Counted from the first letter of the stretch, positions 33,161-44,529 are shown. The stretch is 64,000 nucleotides of DNA from Lasiosphaeria ovina (GCA_033439765.1 JAULSN010000004.1:1374001-1438000); one strand, 5' to 3'. The notes: generated from the sequence alone by a model not told the origin. A program made the numbers and translations.

Positions 33161-35297
33161 GTTTTGTTAGTGGCTGTTTTTGTTTGCGCGGTCTCTGTTT
33201 CTTTTTTTGGTTGTTTGCCGAGCAATAATGGTTGGTGATGAGAGTTTGCCGATGCGGATAGATCGGCCAGGTGTACCGATGATGCTGTTGAGGTCCGTCT
33301 ACCTTCCGGGTTGGGCCATGTCTCGTGGTTTGTGCTTTTTTGAGATTTTGAGATTTTGCCTTTTCGTTTGGTTTGCTTCGGTTGCTCACGCCACGCCACC
33401 TGCTGAACAACATTGTCTCCCCACGCTGTGATTTCCGAGGTGCTCGGGTGGGGCGCGTGCCAGTGGTTCCGTCGCCAAGGGCAGGCGCGGGGCAGAGCCG
33501 GACCGGGGTCAGAGCGTCACGTGGGCCCCCAAGCTCTCCGTCCAAAATCCAGATGATCCTTCGCCAACGAGAGCAAAATGTCACGTCTCGTCTTCCATGT
33601 CTCACATCTCGCACTTAATCTCTATTATCCGCCACGTGATGATTCTTCGGATTTTTCTCTTCATTTTCTCCCCTATATCGGCTGCTGCACCGCAGGTCTC
33701 GGAAACAACAATACTGGAAGGCTTGTTTCCCAGTCTGGCACCAGAGGAAGGGTTAGGGTTCCGGCTTCGTCGTGTTCACTTGTTTCTTCCTCACAACATC
33801 CTTCAACCAATTACCAACGCAACAACCCTAATATCAAGAACTTCTCTTCACCCCTTTCTCATTGCCCCTTTTTACTGACACCGAAAGTCAATTATCTTGG
33901 GGTTACAAAAATTTCCGCGACGGCGAAAACAGAAAATGTTCAAAACGTACCTGCCGCTTCAAGTTCCTTCTCCGTTCTCAACTCCATCCAAAGACGCTGT
34001 GAATATCGAGCGCGGAACTGATTATGATATATATTTCCTAGCTGCTGCTGATCTCGCATCGCCGTGCCAGAGTCCTTTTGCTCTTCTCGGGCTGCACATC
34101 CATATTGAGGTCCCTTGCCCCGACTGCTCCGACCTCCAGTCGGACAACGGCGACGATGGTGTCCACACATAACATCCCTTACTCGTGCAGCCCTTTCTCA
34201 CTCCAACGAAGGGTTCGACGTCTGAATCGGCAATAGCTCAACTCCTATTGGACACACCGCGTAAGGAAGGAATTGCTAGCGCGAAGTTCAAGTCCCGACT
34301 CCCACCAACAGACCACGCTAATTAGCTGCCCCATCCGTTGCTATACGCCCAGTCCAACAGACTTGATTATCAATATTTGGCAGGATGCGAGGGCTGCCCC
34401 ACTGGTTCCTAAGAAGGTCCGAAAACACCGTAACGAAGCGGGACCCGGAAGCTGATGCAGCCAAATATTGAACTCGCCGTGGTTGGTCTGCGTCGTCATT
34501 CGCGAGCCGAGACAGCCGGCACGTTCGCCAACCGAGGTCCCGACAGCTTTCTAGAGCTCTTCGGTGAATGGACCCAGGTCCAACCAAAGCCGGAGCTTTG
34601 TCAGAACTAGAACTCGACGACTCTCACCTCTATTGACTCCTGCCAACTGGTGGGTCGAGAGGGCCGAATCAGCGTCTCTGCCAAAGGTTCAGTCTAACCC
34701 TTTACAGAGGCACCAAAGACGCATCTTTAGCAGCTCTTACGCGCCTGTTCAGACTAATGCACCGGCACTCAAAGATGTAATAGTGTACATCCCTCATACT
34801 TTGTTGCGAACGACGTATCCATGCCCAGCCCGTACCTGACATGTATAAGCGCACCAAAATCAATATTAACTATCTAAAGCTGGCATAGCCGAGCCAAAGC
34901 CGCGACAGTGTGCAGGAAATGGCAGCTTCCAGACCAGTTGCCTGCCGGTTCCCCAAACACCCAATCCGGAAGCCAGTCCCCTCGACACAGTTGCACAAGC
35001 TGCAACCAGAAAGCCGTAAACTCGTCCGAAAAACAACTCTTCAAATTCTGCGCTGCGGGCTGACAGGTCAGCGTTGCAATCGCCACGGCAAGTTTTTCCC
35101 TGGCTCTCCGGAACGTCTATTCTGCTTGTAAGCTGTCGGCGACACCGCTCTTCTCTTGGGTCTATTTGTCACTCAAATAATCCCACCACTCGCTCTGGGC
35201 TTGCTGCCAAATTTTCGATGGTTACAGCCACACACCCACTTGGGCATCTCGCAAACCCGGAACATCGGTGCCTAGACGGCCACATACTTTGAAAACT
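33161..35297. other. Intergenic region
   Basis: Several short frames on both strands but no recognised family. A tRNA-like A-box/B-box arrangement occurs near 34236-34310 and a short GGGTTAGGGTT near 33751. The region is of average composition. Confidence 0.4.
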
Positions 35298-36349
35298 TCA
35301 TGACTGGAAGCGCCAGGCCACACAGATGATCTGCAACGCCTTCTGAGTAAGCGCACTCATCTGCGCGACTCGGACTAGAACGCGCACCAGCGATCGCCCG
35401 CCGACCGTCATGCTTGCTGATGGAGCATATATCACTCGAATGTGCGAGAGAGTGGGATGTCTTGAGAGACCTAAGACATTACTAAAATAGTCCGCATCTA
35501 TCGTGGTTGCCTTGTCGTTTTCCGGATCTCCTGGGGACATATTCGGTCGAAATCCCGACGCAGGAGGCTGCCCTGGCGCAAATGGTACTGATGGGGCTGG
35601 AAGGGGGTCTGGAAAAGGGTCTGACAATGCCGACTCTATTCTAAATAAGGTACGTGGTCCCAGAAGCCAGAGCAAGTGTGCCCAGTCCATCCTGGGCCAG
35701 TCTCCCGTGGCCTTGCTGACGTGCATCGTGGCATGTAGATCATTGAAGACATTGGACGTGACCCCGAAGGGAAAGAAAACTCTCAAATAAGACCCGTGCC
35801 AGGGCCCGGTTGGCACTAGACTAGCATTTCCAACCACTATGGCTAGTGCAGATGTATGCGCCAATTAAGAGATCGCCAACCTCGCTCCCGACCACTATAG
35901 GCATATTAGTACGAAGGCTAGTTGCGTATCGACGGATGTTGGTTCTTGTCAACCTCGGGTGCGTATCGTCGACTTCTCTATCCCAAGATAGGAAACCAAT
36001 CAAGACTTCGAGGCAGAAAATTTTCGACCCAGGCGGAAAGACTCACCCGGAACCTATAGTAGGGGTTGCGACCTCGTAGCTGATGTTGCCCAGAGTACCA
36101 GGCAACACGTATCTGATTTGTCTGCTGACATAACGGCACACCGGCACACCATTACAGAATCGAGGCAACGGGAATGTGGGAGCAGTACAAGTAGGAAGGT
36201 TGGAGACCGATGTTGTGAATCCTTCTCGGGTTCCCCTCTGGCCACCGTCCTCCACGAGATCCACCCTTGAGAGGCATGTCTTGATGCTTGGCGGTATCCC
36301 CTACCACTGTTGCAGCCATACTCAGCCAATATCGAACGTCATTCATCAT
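35298..36349 (-). other. Possible multi-exon or decayed gene
   Basis: Three frames on this strand look better than chance. 36043-36264 contains VSNLPTCTAPTFPLPRFCNG and ends in front of a donor-like GTGAGT near 36048. 35821-36003 includes NMPIVVGSEVGDLLIGAY. 35298-35864 is 188 codons long, with LVPTGPWHGSYLRVFFPFG and a Pro-rich middle. A plausible intron (branch GTTGAC, acceptor CAACTAG) joins the first two. A chain of exons from about 36349 could make a protein of 300 aa or more, perhaps membrane-bound, but no complete in-frame chain was proved and no family recognised. Transcript data would decide. Confidence 0.3.
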
Positions 36350-36430
36350 CTCACCTGCTTCTCACGCAACTTAACGGTTGTAGAGTGGGTGCCTTAGCCA
36401 CTTCGCGCCGTCTCGGCACTTCCCTTTCTG

Positions 36431-38050
36431 ATGTCTCCGTCCTCTTCCCTGCATCCTGTCATTGATCAAGGGGCACAAATGGCGGGGATCCTGGATGCAC
36501 ACCCCGAGTACCGGGACACGGCCCTCTTAGATGAGCTGCGGGAGAGCGAATACGGCTACCTCGACGCACAGGACCACGTGTATCTGGACTACACCGGCGC
36601 AGGCCTCGCCGCCAGGGCGCAGCACCGGGCACACGACGCCCGGCTCGCGTCGTCCGTATTCGGCAACCCCCACTCGGTCAACCCTACCAGCGCGGCGGCT
36701 ACTCAGGCAGTCGAGCAGGCGCGTGCGCGAATCCTAGCCCACCTCAACGCCTCGCCCGACGAGTATGCCGTGATATTCACGGCCAACGCCACTGGCGCCG
36801 CGCGCATCGTTGGCGAGGCCTACCCCTTTAGCCGGAATTCTAGACTTGTCCTGACGGTAGACAACCACAACTCGCTCAACGGCCTGCGCGAGTTTGCCCG
36901 CGCTGCCGGCGCCAAGACTGTCTACATTCCCTCACGCCCAGCCGACCTGCGTGTCGACGTTGCCAATGTTGTGGCCGCTCTCCCACAGAAAAAGGGGCTT
37001 CTGCACCAGCTCTCCAAGGCCGCGGCCGGAATGTGCTTCCCGTGCTCGAGACCGGACGAGACCCAGAATCACAGCCCCCATCCGGAAGCAAAGGGGCAGC
37101 CCCATGAGCCCCAGCAGCCCAAACACGCCGGCCGCAACGGACTCTTCGCCTACCCGGCGCAGAGCAACTTTTCGGGCGTGCGACACCCGCTCGATTGGGT
37201 GTCGCTGGCGCAGCAGCGCGGCTACGACGTGTTGCTCGACGCGGCGGCGTACCTGCCGACGGCGTCGCTCGACCTGTCGACTGTCCACCCCGATTTCGTG
37301 CTCGTCAGCTGGTACAAGGTGTTTGGCTACCCGACGGGGGTGGGCTGCCTCGTGGCGCGGCGGCCGGCACTGGCCCGCCTGCGCCGCCCGTGGTTCTCAG
37401 GCGGCTCCATCACGGCCGTGGCCGTCGGACTGCCGCTGCACCGCATGGCCGACGGTGGCGAGGCGTTCGAGGACGGCACGCTCAACTTCCTCGCCATCCC
37501 CGACGTGCACTTTGGCCTCGACTGGCTGGCGGGCCTGGGCGGGCCGTCGCTGGTTGGGAAGCGCGTGCGCTGCCTGACGGCCTGGTTCCTAGAGCGCCTG
37601 CACCGGCTCCGGCACAGCGACGGCTCGGCCATGGCGCGCGTCTACGGGCCCGCCGACACGCGCATGCGCGGCGCCACCGTGGCCTTCGACTTTATTGACG
37701 CCGCCGGCGCAGTCGTCGACGAGCGGCTCGTGGCCCTCGAGTCGTCGACGGCCCGCATCTCGCTGCGCACCGGGTGCTTCTGCAATCCCGGCGCCGGCGA
37801 GGCTGTCTTCGGCCTGCGCGCCACCGACCTGCGCAATCTGTTCCGCGCCCGCGCCGGCGCTGCCGTCATTGACGAGGTGGCCCTAGACCGCCACCGCAGC
37901 CTCGGCATCCCATCCGTCGGCGCCGTACGCGTATCGTTTGGCCTCGCCTCGACGGCTGCCGATGTCGACAGGTTCCTTGGTTTTGCCGAGAAGACGTACA
38001 AGGACCGCGTGACGAGCTCGTGCGGGCTCCCGCCCCGAACGGGGTGCTAG
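36431..38050 (+). CDS. Molybdenum cofactor sulfurase-like PLP enzyme
   Basis: 539 aa, single exon. The NifS-like (class V aminotransferase) domain of Mo-cofactor sulfurases takes sulfur from L-cysteine and hands it to the cofactor of xanthine dehydrogenase and aldehyde oxidase. Signs are YLDYTGAGLA near the start, NPHSVNP, FTANATGAARIVGEAYPF, DAAAYLPTASLDLS, the PLP-lysine loop SWYKVFGYPTGVG, and the sulfur-carrying cysteine in RTGCFCNPGAGE. The C-terminal MOSC domain of full-length sulfurases (about 800 aa) is absent: the protein stops after the PLP domain with no sign of a break. It may therefore be a paralogue with its own acceptor, or work with a separate MOSC protein. A low-complexity Pro/His insert sits around residues 210-235. 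Confidence 0.85.
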   Translation: MSPSSSLHPVIDQGAQMAGILDAHPEYRDTALLDELRESEYGYLDAQDHVYLDYTGAGLAARAQHRAHDARLASSVFGNPHSVNPTSAAATQAVEQARARILAHLNASPDEYAVIFTANATGAARIVGEAYPFSRNSRLVLTVDNHNSLNGLREFARAAGAKTVYIPSRPADLRVDVANVVAALPQKKGLLHQLSKAAAGMCFPCSRPDETQNHSPHPEAKGQPHEPQQPKHAGRNGLFAYPAQSNFSGVRHPLDWVSLAQQRGYDVLLDAAAYLPTASLDLSTVHPDFVLVSWYKVFGYPTGVGCLVARRPALARLRRPWFSGGSITAVAVGLPLHRMADGGEAFEDGTLNFLAIPDVHFGLDWLAGLGGPSLVGKRVRCLTAWFLERLHRLRHSDGSAMARVYGPADTRMRGATVAFDFIDAAGAVVDERLVALESSTARISLRTGCFCNPGAGEAVFGLRATDLRNLFRARAGAAVIDEVALDRHRSLGIPSVGAVRVSFGLASTAADVDRFLGFAEKTYKDRVTSSCGLPPRTGC

Positions 38051-38435
38051 AGTCTTTTTAGCTTGTCTCTATATCCCACAAACTTTTCCTGTTGCGGAGA
38101 GAAAGCGTTTGATGGAAAAGGAGTTGGGGTGCACGTGGATTATAAAAGGGGAGATAGATTTCAAGACTTTGTTCTCGTGTGGTTGAGGCTGTATGTGACA
38201 TATATCCTGATATTTAATATTGACTCTGCAATTGATGTGTGCCATAGGCTACCGCTGCATCAGTGGGACAAAACAGATACCTGTCGCTTGAATACCCGGG
38301 AAACTGTGGCTATGCTAGATGGGTTACAGACTGTACTTGCCGCGCTATACCCAACACACTGCAGAAGAGCTAGCTAGTCTATTTGAAGTCGAGCACGAAC
38401 TTGAGGTTCTGCTGCCATGTCAGTTTTGCCGCGCT
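38051..38435. other. Intergenic region
   Basis: Terminators of the PLP enzyme and of the SNF2 remnant. Nothing else was recognised. Confidence 0.4.
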
Positions 38436-40832
38436 TCACGGAGAATGATGGGAAGTGATGAGAGGACTGACATCGAGACTGTCGGGAGACCCATCGGCTG
38501 CGCTATCTAGTGTGAACCGTGCTAGGTTTCGCTTCTTCCTTTGTAGGCTGACAATGTTCTGTTGTGTAATGTCAGTAGGGTTTTCTTGGTGGGATACGAG
38601 GTTTGCGTTGTGAGTGTGTATGTGTGTGTATTTGTTGTGTGAGAGTGTTTGTTGTTCGTTTGAGGGGGTGTTTGTTGCCCGTGTGTTCAAAAGTGTTAGC
38701 ATGGGAATGGAATGTCTGGCACCAACCTCTTCGACCGAACTCTTCACCGTGCACCTGACGATGGTTACGCTGCGCATTTGCCCCATGCGCACGGCGCGGG
38801 CGATAGCCTGCTCTTCGACGGACGGATTCCACTGCGGCTCGACTATGTGCACGTAGTTGGCCGCTGTCAGGTTGAGGCTTTACGAAGTCAAAAAAGAATT
38901 GGGTCATTTGCTCTTCTCTGTAGTCTTGTGAAGGATGGATTGCTCACCCGACCGCGCCCGTCTGGATGGACATGAGCAGCACTGGCGCCTCGGAGCTCGT
39001 GAACTGCTCGAGAACTCGGAGTCTGTCGCTGTACCCGACTCTGCCGTCGATTCTCAGGTACTGGGTCTACTTCGCTCGGAGGTGCTCTTCGATCATGTCC
39101 AGTGTTGCCGTCCAGTAACAGAAGACGAGGCTACAACGAATCGTATTAGTCCCGAAGTGCATTGCTGGTGTCTTAAGCCATCACTTACCTCTTTAACCCG
39201 TACTCGGCCCTTTCGACTCTGTCCACGACGGCCTGTAGTTTTGACGAGAGTGAATATCGGAGACCCTCGGACTGCGGTGCCGGGGAAAGCTCAAGCGTCG
39301 GAGTTGCGGAACGGGGTGTGGTCCCGGATAGGCTTCCGTTGCTCACACGGCGCCGGACAGAAGAGAGGTCTTTGCCACAATGTAAACACAATTATTCCGT
39401 CATGGCAGGTTCCCAGCTGTCCTCGTCAGCGCCACTGCAAAAATCAGTCCTGTTCGTCGTCTGCATCCGGTGCTGCGGGGGACACGGATGCAAGGCCGCG
39501 GCGGCCAACCAAAAAGATCCCGTGGCTGCAAAGCCTTCGAAGTTTCATTATGGCGGTAAACAAGATGTTGTACTTTTTTATCTTGACCCGGCTACTGGCC
39601 ACGTCGTCCAAGTCGCGTGCACACTTGTCGAGGATGCCGTCGTACATCAGTCTCTCTTCCGGACGCAGCGTCACGGGGACGTGCTCCACGCGCGAGTCTG
39701 GGAGCTGGAGCAGTTTCTCGCTCCGGCGCAAGCAGACCGTACTCAGGAGAGCCTTTAGTCGAAAGGCTCTGTCTGACGTGTCTTTGCTTAGTGGCTCGAG
39801 GATGTGTCGCTGGAAGACACTGCTTTGGGCAAAGGGCTCAAAGTGCAGGAATCTGAGCAGCGAAACGAGATCACCGAAGTGGTTTTGGATCGGAGTTCCC
39901 CGTGAGGCACCATCTGTGGACGGAGCCAAGGCTTGCGGCAGCTTTGAACTGGTCTGAGGCTTGGTTCCGAATCCAGTGCGCTATAGGTTCTCGAGAAAGA
40001 AGGGGTGCTGGAGAAAGGAAGACTCGGCCGAGAGGGAGCGTCCCGCTTGGGCTGCAGTTTCAAGCGGTCCGTAAATATTGACCGAGAGTGAGAATATCCC
40101 GCCCGACTTGGACTTCGGCCTCTGCTGCTTCAACACTGTCGACTCGACAATTGCTTTGAAGCTGACCCCTGGAATTTGGCTAAGTCTTTGGAGAGCACGA
40201 CAAGTAGTCCGGTCGAGGTCAGCAGAAGACTCAGCGAGCCCGACTGATACGGACAACGTGCAGTCATTTCCAGACAAGACGACGTGGAATTGTGCAGGTT
40301 TTCTAGCGCCGGGAGCAAGCACGTTGGGTAGTTTGAGAAGCTTTACGGGAATTAACTTTGCCCTGGACTCTATCTGGACGAATGTCAGTCTTCATGTATC
40401 GATCCGTTCCTGGCAAGTGATGATATTCCTCACTGCGCCATAGCAAATGTCTGGTTGGCCATTTTTGTTACTGGTCCTGTCGAGTGCATATGTTGGGACC
40501 CAATCCATGATGAGTGGGTCCATGAGGGTGAGCCCCCCCATGAAAGAGTCGGGGTCTAAGTCCGACAGGCTCCCGACGGCCGCGCCGTTGTTGTCGTCGG
40601 CATGGGGAAAGCATATATCAGTACCGGAAGCCAAGGAGGGCGGAGCTTGTCCAGCACTCGGCGGCTGGCTGCTGCTGAGGCTCGGGGTGAGAGGCTCGGA
40701 ATAAGACCGGTCTGGCGAGGCACGCATGCGCTTGGGCGAGTACCCATCGGGGAAATCGTGGTCGTGGTCTTGGTTGTAGGTTCGCTTGGATGGCTAGTGG
40801 CCGGGAGGGGCGAGGTTCTTCGCATTGGCCAT
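38436..40832 (-). pseudogene. SNF2-family DNA translocase (RAD5/RAD16/HLTF type), decayed
   Basis: Intact relatives are ATP-driven DNA remodelling or repair proteins. Surviving parts in order: MANAKNLAPPGH; the N-terminal region (an intron at 40374-40433 joins it); a HIRAN-like region up to HPFFLENL; then directly AHWIRNQASDQFKAAASLG and HRWCLTG of motifs II-III; motif III-IV (GTPIQNHFGDLVSLL); a zinc-ribbon-like CLHCGK; the C-lobe (FCYWTATLDMIEEHL, YLRIDGRVGYSDRL, PVLLMSIQTGAVG); and motif VI (EPQWNPSVEEQAIARAVRMGQ). Lesions: TAG at 40794-40796; a deletion near 39980 that removes the Walker A motif and most of the DEAH box; a frameshift near 39892-39901; another near 39446; TAA at 39392-39394; TAG at 39067-39069. 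It cannot encode an ATPase. Confidence 0.85.
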
Positions 40833-40980
40833 TGCGTCCGAGGTACATGTACTCAGGGAAGGGCAGGGGCAGAGCCTGACCGACCGTTGCCAGCGTGACT
40901 CAGAACTTCAAGCTCAGCGCTGCATCTCATGCTTGTCTGCTCGTGGACTAAATCCGGCGATTAATCACGTCCCAAAGCTG

Positions 40981-43157
40981 TTATGCGTCCCAGGTGATCA
41001 TTCTGGAGCAGGACGTTGAAAGACAGAGGCGCCGCAGAATGTTGGTTGAGACTTAGCTGGCTAAGGTACCTGGCCCAGGTAGGTACCACCTTACTCACCC
41101 GACCTCCAATGGACATCTTACGTCGGGTGGTCGCGGGTGGTGGAACAGCTGAAGCAACTGCAGGTTGCACGTCAAGAGTCTGGCTGCAGCACGACCCTTG
41201 TCTATTTCTTCTTCAAACATTCCCAATCGGAAAAGAGGACCTTGCTGGCTTTACTCCTATCGATGGTCTGCCAGCTGGTGTTTCAGGATGATTCTGCTGG
41301 ATCATGTTTACCAGAAATGTCTCTCACTTGACTAGCAGAAGGTCCGCTCAGCTGCTTTCTTGAGGGATCTCGCAGCTGAGGCCTTAAAGTCTCAGCGATT
41401 CTGTTACGTTGTCATCGATGGCCTAGACGAGTGCGCTGAGGAATCGCAAGTGACCCGCGAGCAGAGTCAGAGAGATGTGGTTAACTAGCTTGAGTCAGTC
41501 ATGGAGCAAATGAACTCGCAAGGGACGACCGATTCGGATGACCGAAGCATTCGCTTGCTTGTATCTGGTCAGCGCAATGGCATGCCGGAGGGGCAGCTTT
41601 CCTCGAGTCCAAACATCCAGGTCGAGCTTGCCGGTGCCCATATCGGAGACATTAAAGTCTACGCAGAAGCCAAAAGTCTCATGATACAGAAGAAATTCTC
41701 CATTGACGACAAAATGCGCAATGATATCATCAAGAGAGTTTGCTCTGGGGCTAAAGGTGAGATGACACAAGTTTAATGACTAACTAAGTTAGGTGTGCAC
41801 AAGACTAACTCTTGATGCAGGAATGTTTCTCTACGCAAAGGTTGTTCTTGGAAATCTCCTCAGTCAGCTTACGCGCGGTCACTTCAAGCGCGAGTTGGAA
41901 GCCGAAAACTTCCCTAAGGGACTGGACGAGGCGTAAGTTTAGTTCCCATTTTCTAGTTCCTGAGCTAACGTAGTAAAGTTACGAACGCGTTGTTGTTCAC
42001 GTCCTGGAAAACCCCGACCAAGGAGAGCGGGATGCCGCTAAGAATATTCTCGGTCTGGTCATTTGCGCCGAGCGGCCTCTGATGTGGAAGGAGATCCAAA
42101 GCCACTTCTGTATCAATATTGAAGCCGAAACAGCTGATGTCGACTTTTGGCTGCCGATGCCATGCAAGAATCTCTGCGGTTCCTTGGTTTACGTTGAGCA
42201 AACCACGTCTGCACTCGACCAAGTCGTGAACCTTGTTCATGAAAGTGCACGACTGTACGATTTGATGACTGTCCGGAATTTATACATTGAGAATATACAA
42301 ACTGACCCCTATCCTGTCTACCTAGCTACCTCTTACAAACCCAGAGATTCGTGTTGGAGGCTGAAAACGCCAAACTAGCCATGTTCTGTGCACGATACCT
42401 GGGCTCAAGCCCATTCATTGTCGGGACCGAGCCTGCCATCACCGACCACTTTCTGACTGGCTACTACGGTTTCCTGGACTACGCTGCAGCCAACTGGTGG
42501 AGACACGCTAAGCGGCTGATTGATACTCTCTCCCCGGAGACGTCGAGCAATTCCGATCTGTCAGCTGCAATACTGGCTATCTCCAAGCTATCAAAGTCCT
42601 CCAAGTTATCGAAGCCCGAAAACAGCAGTGCCAAAGAAGCCGAGGAACTTCAACGGAAAATCCAAGGCCTGCAACATGACGGCCGTGACTGGGAGGCTGT
42701 ATTCCCTGTCGAGGGTCGCGTCCATGCCGTCAGAAACTCCATTAGTGGAGTAGGGACCGAGTGGGCGAACGGCATGAACGGAAAGTATTCAAATGAAGAG
42801 GAAAGCCACGGCGTAGACTACCTGTACGTCTGCCCTAATCTAAGTCCGGAATAGCACGAGGTGGCCCTGACACTGGGCACTGGCGAGGACGGGCGTGGCT
42901 ACCGCAGCCTGAGGTGCTACCAGCTCGCCCACCGTCGCAAGATTTTCGTCGACGACAGTGGATCGTTTGGCTGGGTCCCGGATTCCGCCGAGATTGGAGA
43001 CTATCTGTGTGTGTGTGTTCTGCTAGGTTGTGACGTTCCTGTGGCTGTGAGGCAAGTCGGAAATGGTGATTACAACCTCCTGGGGGAGGCTTACGTTCAC
43101 AATCTGATGGAGGGAGAGGCCATAGCTGCCTTGGAAAGAGGAGAGGCTGAACTGTAA
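40981..43157 (+). pseudogene. NACHT/STAND NTPase with HET-protein tail, decayed
   Basis: Fungal NACHT proteins act in non-self recognition and cell death. The frame at 40981 shows a worn P-loop (LLCVPGDHSGAGR, where Lys of GxxGxGK is Arg and a stop follows). Good NACHT sequence follows: TTLVYFFFKHSQSEKRTLLALL, then the Walker B box FCYVVIDGLDECAE, then SIRLLVSGQRNG. Introns at about 41757-41820 and 41935-41979 restore GAKGMFLYAKVV and LDEAYERVV. The last ~100 codons match the C-terminus of HET proteins (YRSLRCYQLAHRR, AEIGDYLCV, LLGEAYVHNLMEGEAI). They are in frame with the preceding part but separated by TAG after NLSPE (42852-42854). Another TAG is at 41486-41488 (VVN*LES). The N-terminal effector domain is missing. 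Confidence 0.75.
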
Positions 43158-43303
43158 CAATTCCGATTTGTATGGCTGCCGATGTCACGACCTTATAGTT
43201 TGGTTTAGTCAGGGTCACCACTCAGCCCCTTCCCGTTTTCACGGGGCAAACCATGATTAGTATTGCCAATTGGGCTCCAGCTACGACTACTTCCCAGTCG
43301 CGA

Positions 43304-44131
43304 TCAACCGGAACCGGCACCCAAAACATGTCGCTCAAGAAACTCAATGGCATCGTCAATGCCCTGAGGACTCTGAAACCAATGCCCTCCCTTGGCATAC
43401 TCCTTCCACTCGACTCGCGCGCCAAAGCTCGCCATAGCATCTCTCAGCAGCCTCCCGTTTTCAACCGCCACAAGCGGATCATCAACGCAATGCTCCAGAA
43501 GCACCGGCGTGCCGCGCAAGACTGCCGACTCGTCTCCCTCTGCCCGCGCCACCCCTGATCCTCCTTCGGCTTCTCCTTCCAGCGGCGCCAACACCTCACG
43601 CATCTCACGCAACGTCCTCCCCACAAACGGACACCGCCCACTGAACCCCATCATGGCCGCCAGCCCGCCGGTGCTGCTCGCCTCGGGAGGCAAGTCGGGC
43701 ATGTTGAACAGCACATGGGCGCTCGTGGCCGCGCCCATGCTGATCCCCGCCAAGACGATACGGTCATAGCGTCCGTTGAGCAATACGGCCTCGCGCGCCA
43801 GGAGATGGTGGATGGCGGGCGCGGCTTCGCGCAGGCCGGGAGCCTGGACATCTTCACGGCGGGCGAGGTCGCGCACGTTGAAGGTGTCGAACCATTGGCG
43901 GAACGGGAGGCGGCGCGGGTCGCTGGCGGTGGGGCGCAGAGGTGCTTGGGGGAATACCCAGCGGAAGGAGGGGAAGGCGGCAATTAGGCTTCGCCCGCGC
44001 GAGTCGGTGGACCATTTTAGCGAGGTTGAGAAGTTGGGTGCCGAGTCGCCGCGGCCGTGGAGGAAGATGACTGTGTGCGTGTGTGCAACTGTAGCTGCCG
44101 GGTTGATTGTGATGAGCGTGGTTTCGTCCAT
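43304..44131 (-). CDS. Alpha/beta hydrolase of the acyl-protein thioesterase/carboxylesterase family
   Basis: 275 aa, single exon, cytosolic. The fold markers are VIFLHGRGDSAPNF (oxyanion loop), WVFPQAPLRP, the nucleophile elbow LAGISMGAA (Ser), the acid region EHCVDDPLV (Asp) and the catalytic GGHWFQ (His), in the order of phospholipase/carboxylesterase (Abhydrolase_2) proteins. Such enzymes remove fatty acids from protein cysteines or cut short esters; the substrate cannot be told here. Compared with classic thioesterases (about 230 aa) it has an extra Glu/Gly-rich loop before the Asp motif (LAPLEGEAEGGSG). The ATG (MDETTLITI) is the first of the frame. A second hydrolase gene of a different subfamily follows on the same strand upstream. 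Confidence 0.85.
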   Translation of the reverse strand: MDETTLITINPAATVAHTHTVIFLHGRGDSAPNFSTSLKWSTDSRGRSLIAAFPSFRWVFPQAPLRPTASDPRRLPFRQWFDTFNVRDLARREDVQAPGLREAAPAIHHLLAREAVLLNGRYDRIVLAGISMGAATSAHVLFNMPDLPPEASSTGGLAAMMGFSGRCPFVGRTLREMREVLAPLEGEAEGGSGVARAEGDESAVLRGTPVLLEHCVDDPLVAVENGRLLRDAMASFGARVEWKEYAKGGHWFQSPQGIDDAIEFLERHVLGAGSG

Positions 44132-44529
44132 GCCTGCTTAATTGTTCTACTCGGAAGCAGAGGCGGCAAGTAGGTAGGCTGGTGATTGCCATAAGTCCCA
44201 ACGAAGGAATTACGGATACAGGATAGGTACACATATTAGTGGTTTGCCTATTGACTAAACAACCCGAAAGTTCAATCCAGCCCCTCTTCAAAGGCTAAAA
44301 TAACAGTGCCTATTAGGTAGGTACACGGTGATTGGTTCGGTGTGCCACCCATAATAGTCTACCCAGGAGAGATGGGAATCTAATATGCTGGCTTCTAAGT
44401 TACGAGCGCGTCCCGTTATTCGTAGCCTCGTGTCTTTTCTTCAGAAATATCATCAGTAATTAATTTTCTTGGCAATCAACTAGCAGAGTAATTACATCAA
44501 AATGCCATAATTAGCACGTCGCCGCGCCG
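44132..44529. other. Intergenic region, AT-rich
   Basis: 398 bp between the two hydrolase genes, with AT-rich sequence at 44330-44510. It serves as promoter of the thioesterase-like gene and terminator of the upstream esterase. Confidence 0.5.
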
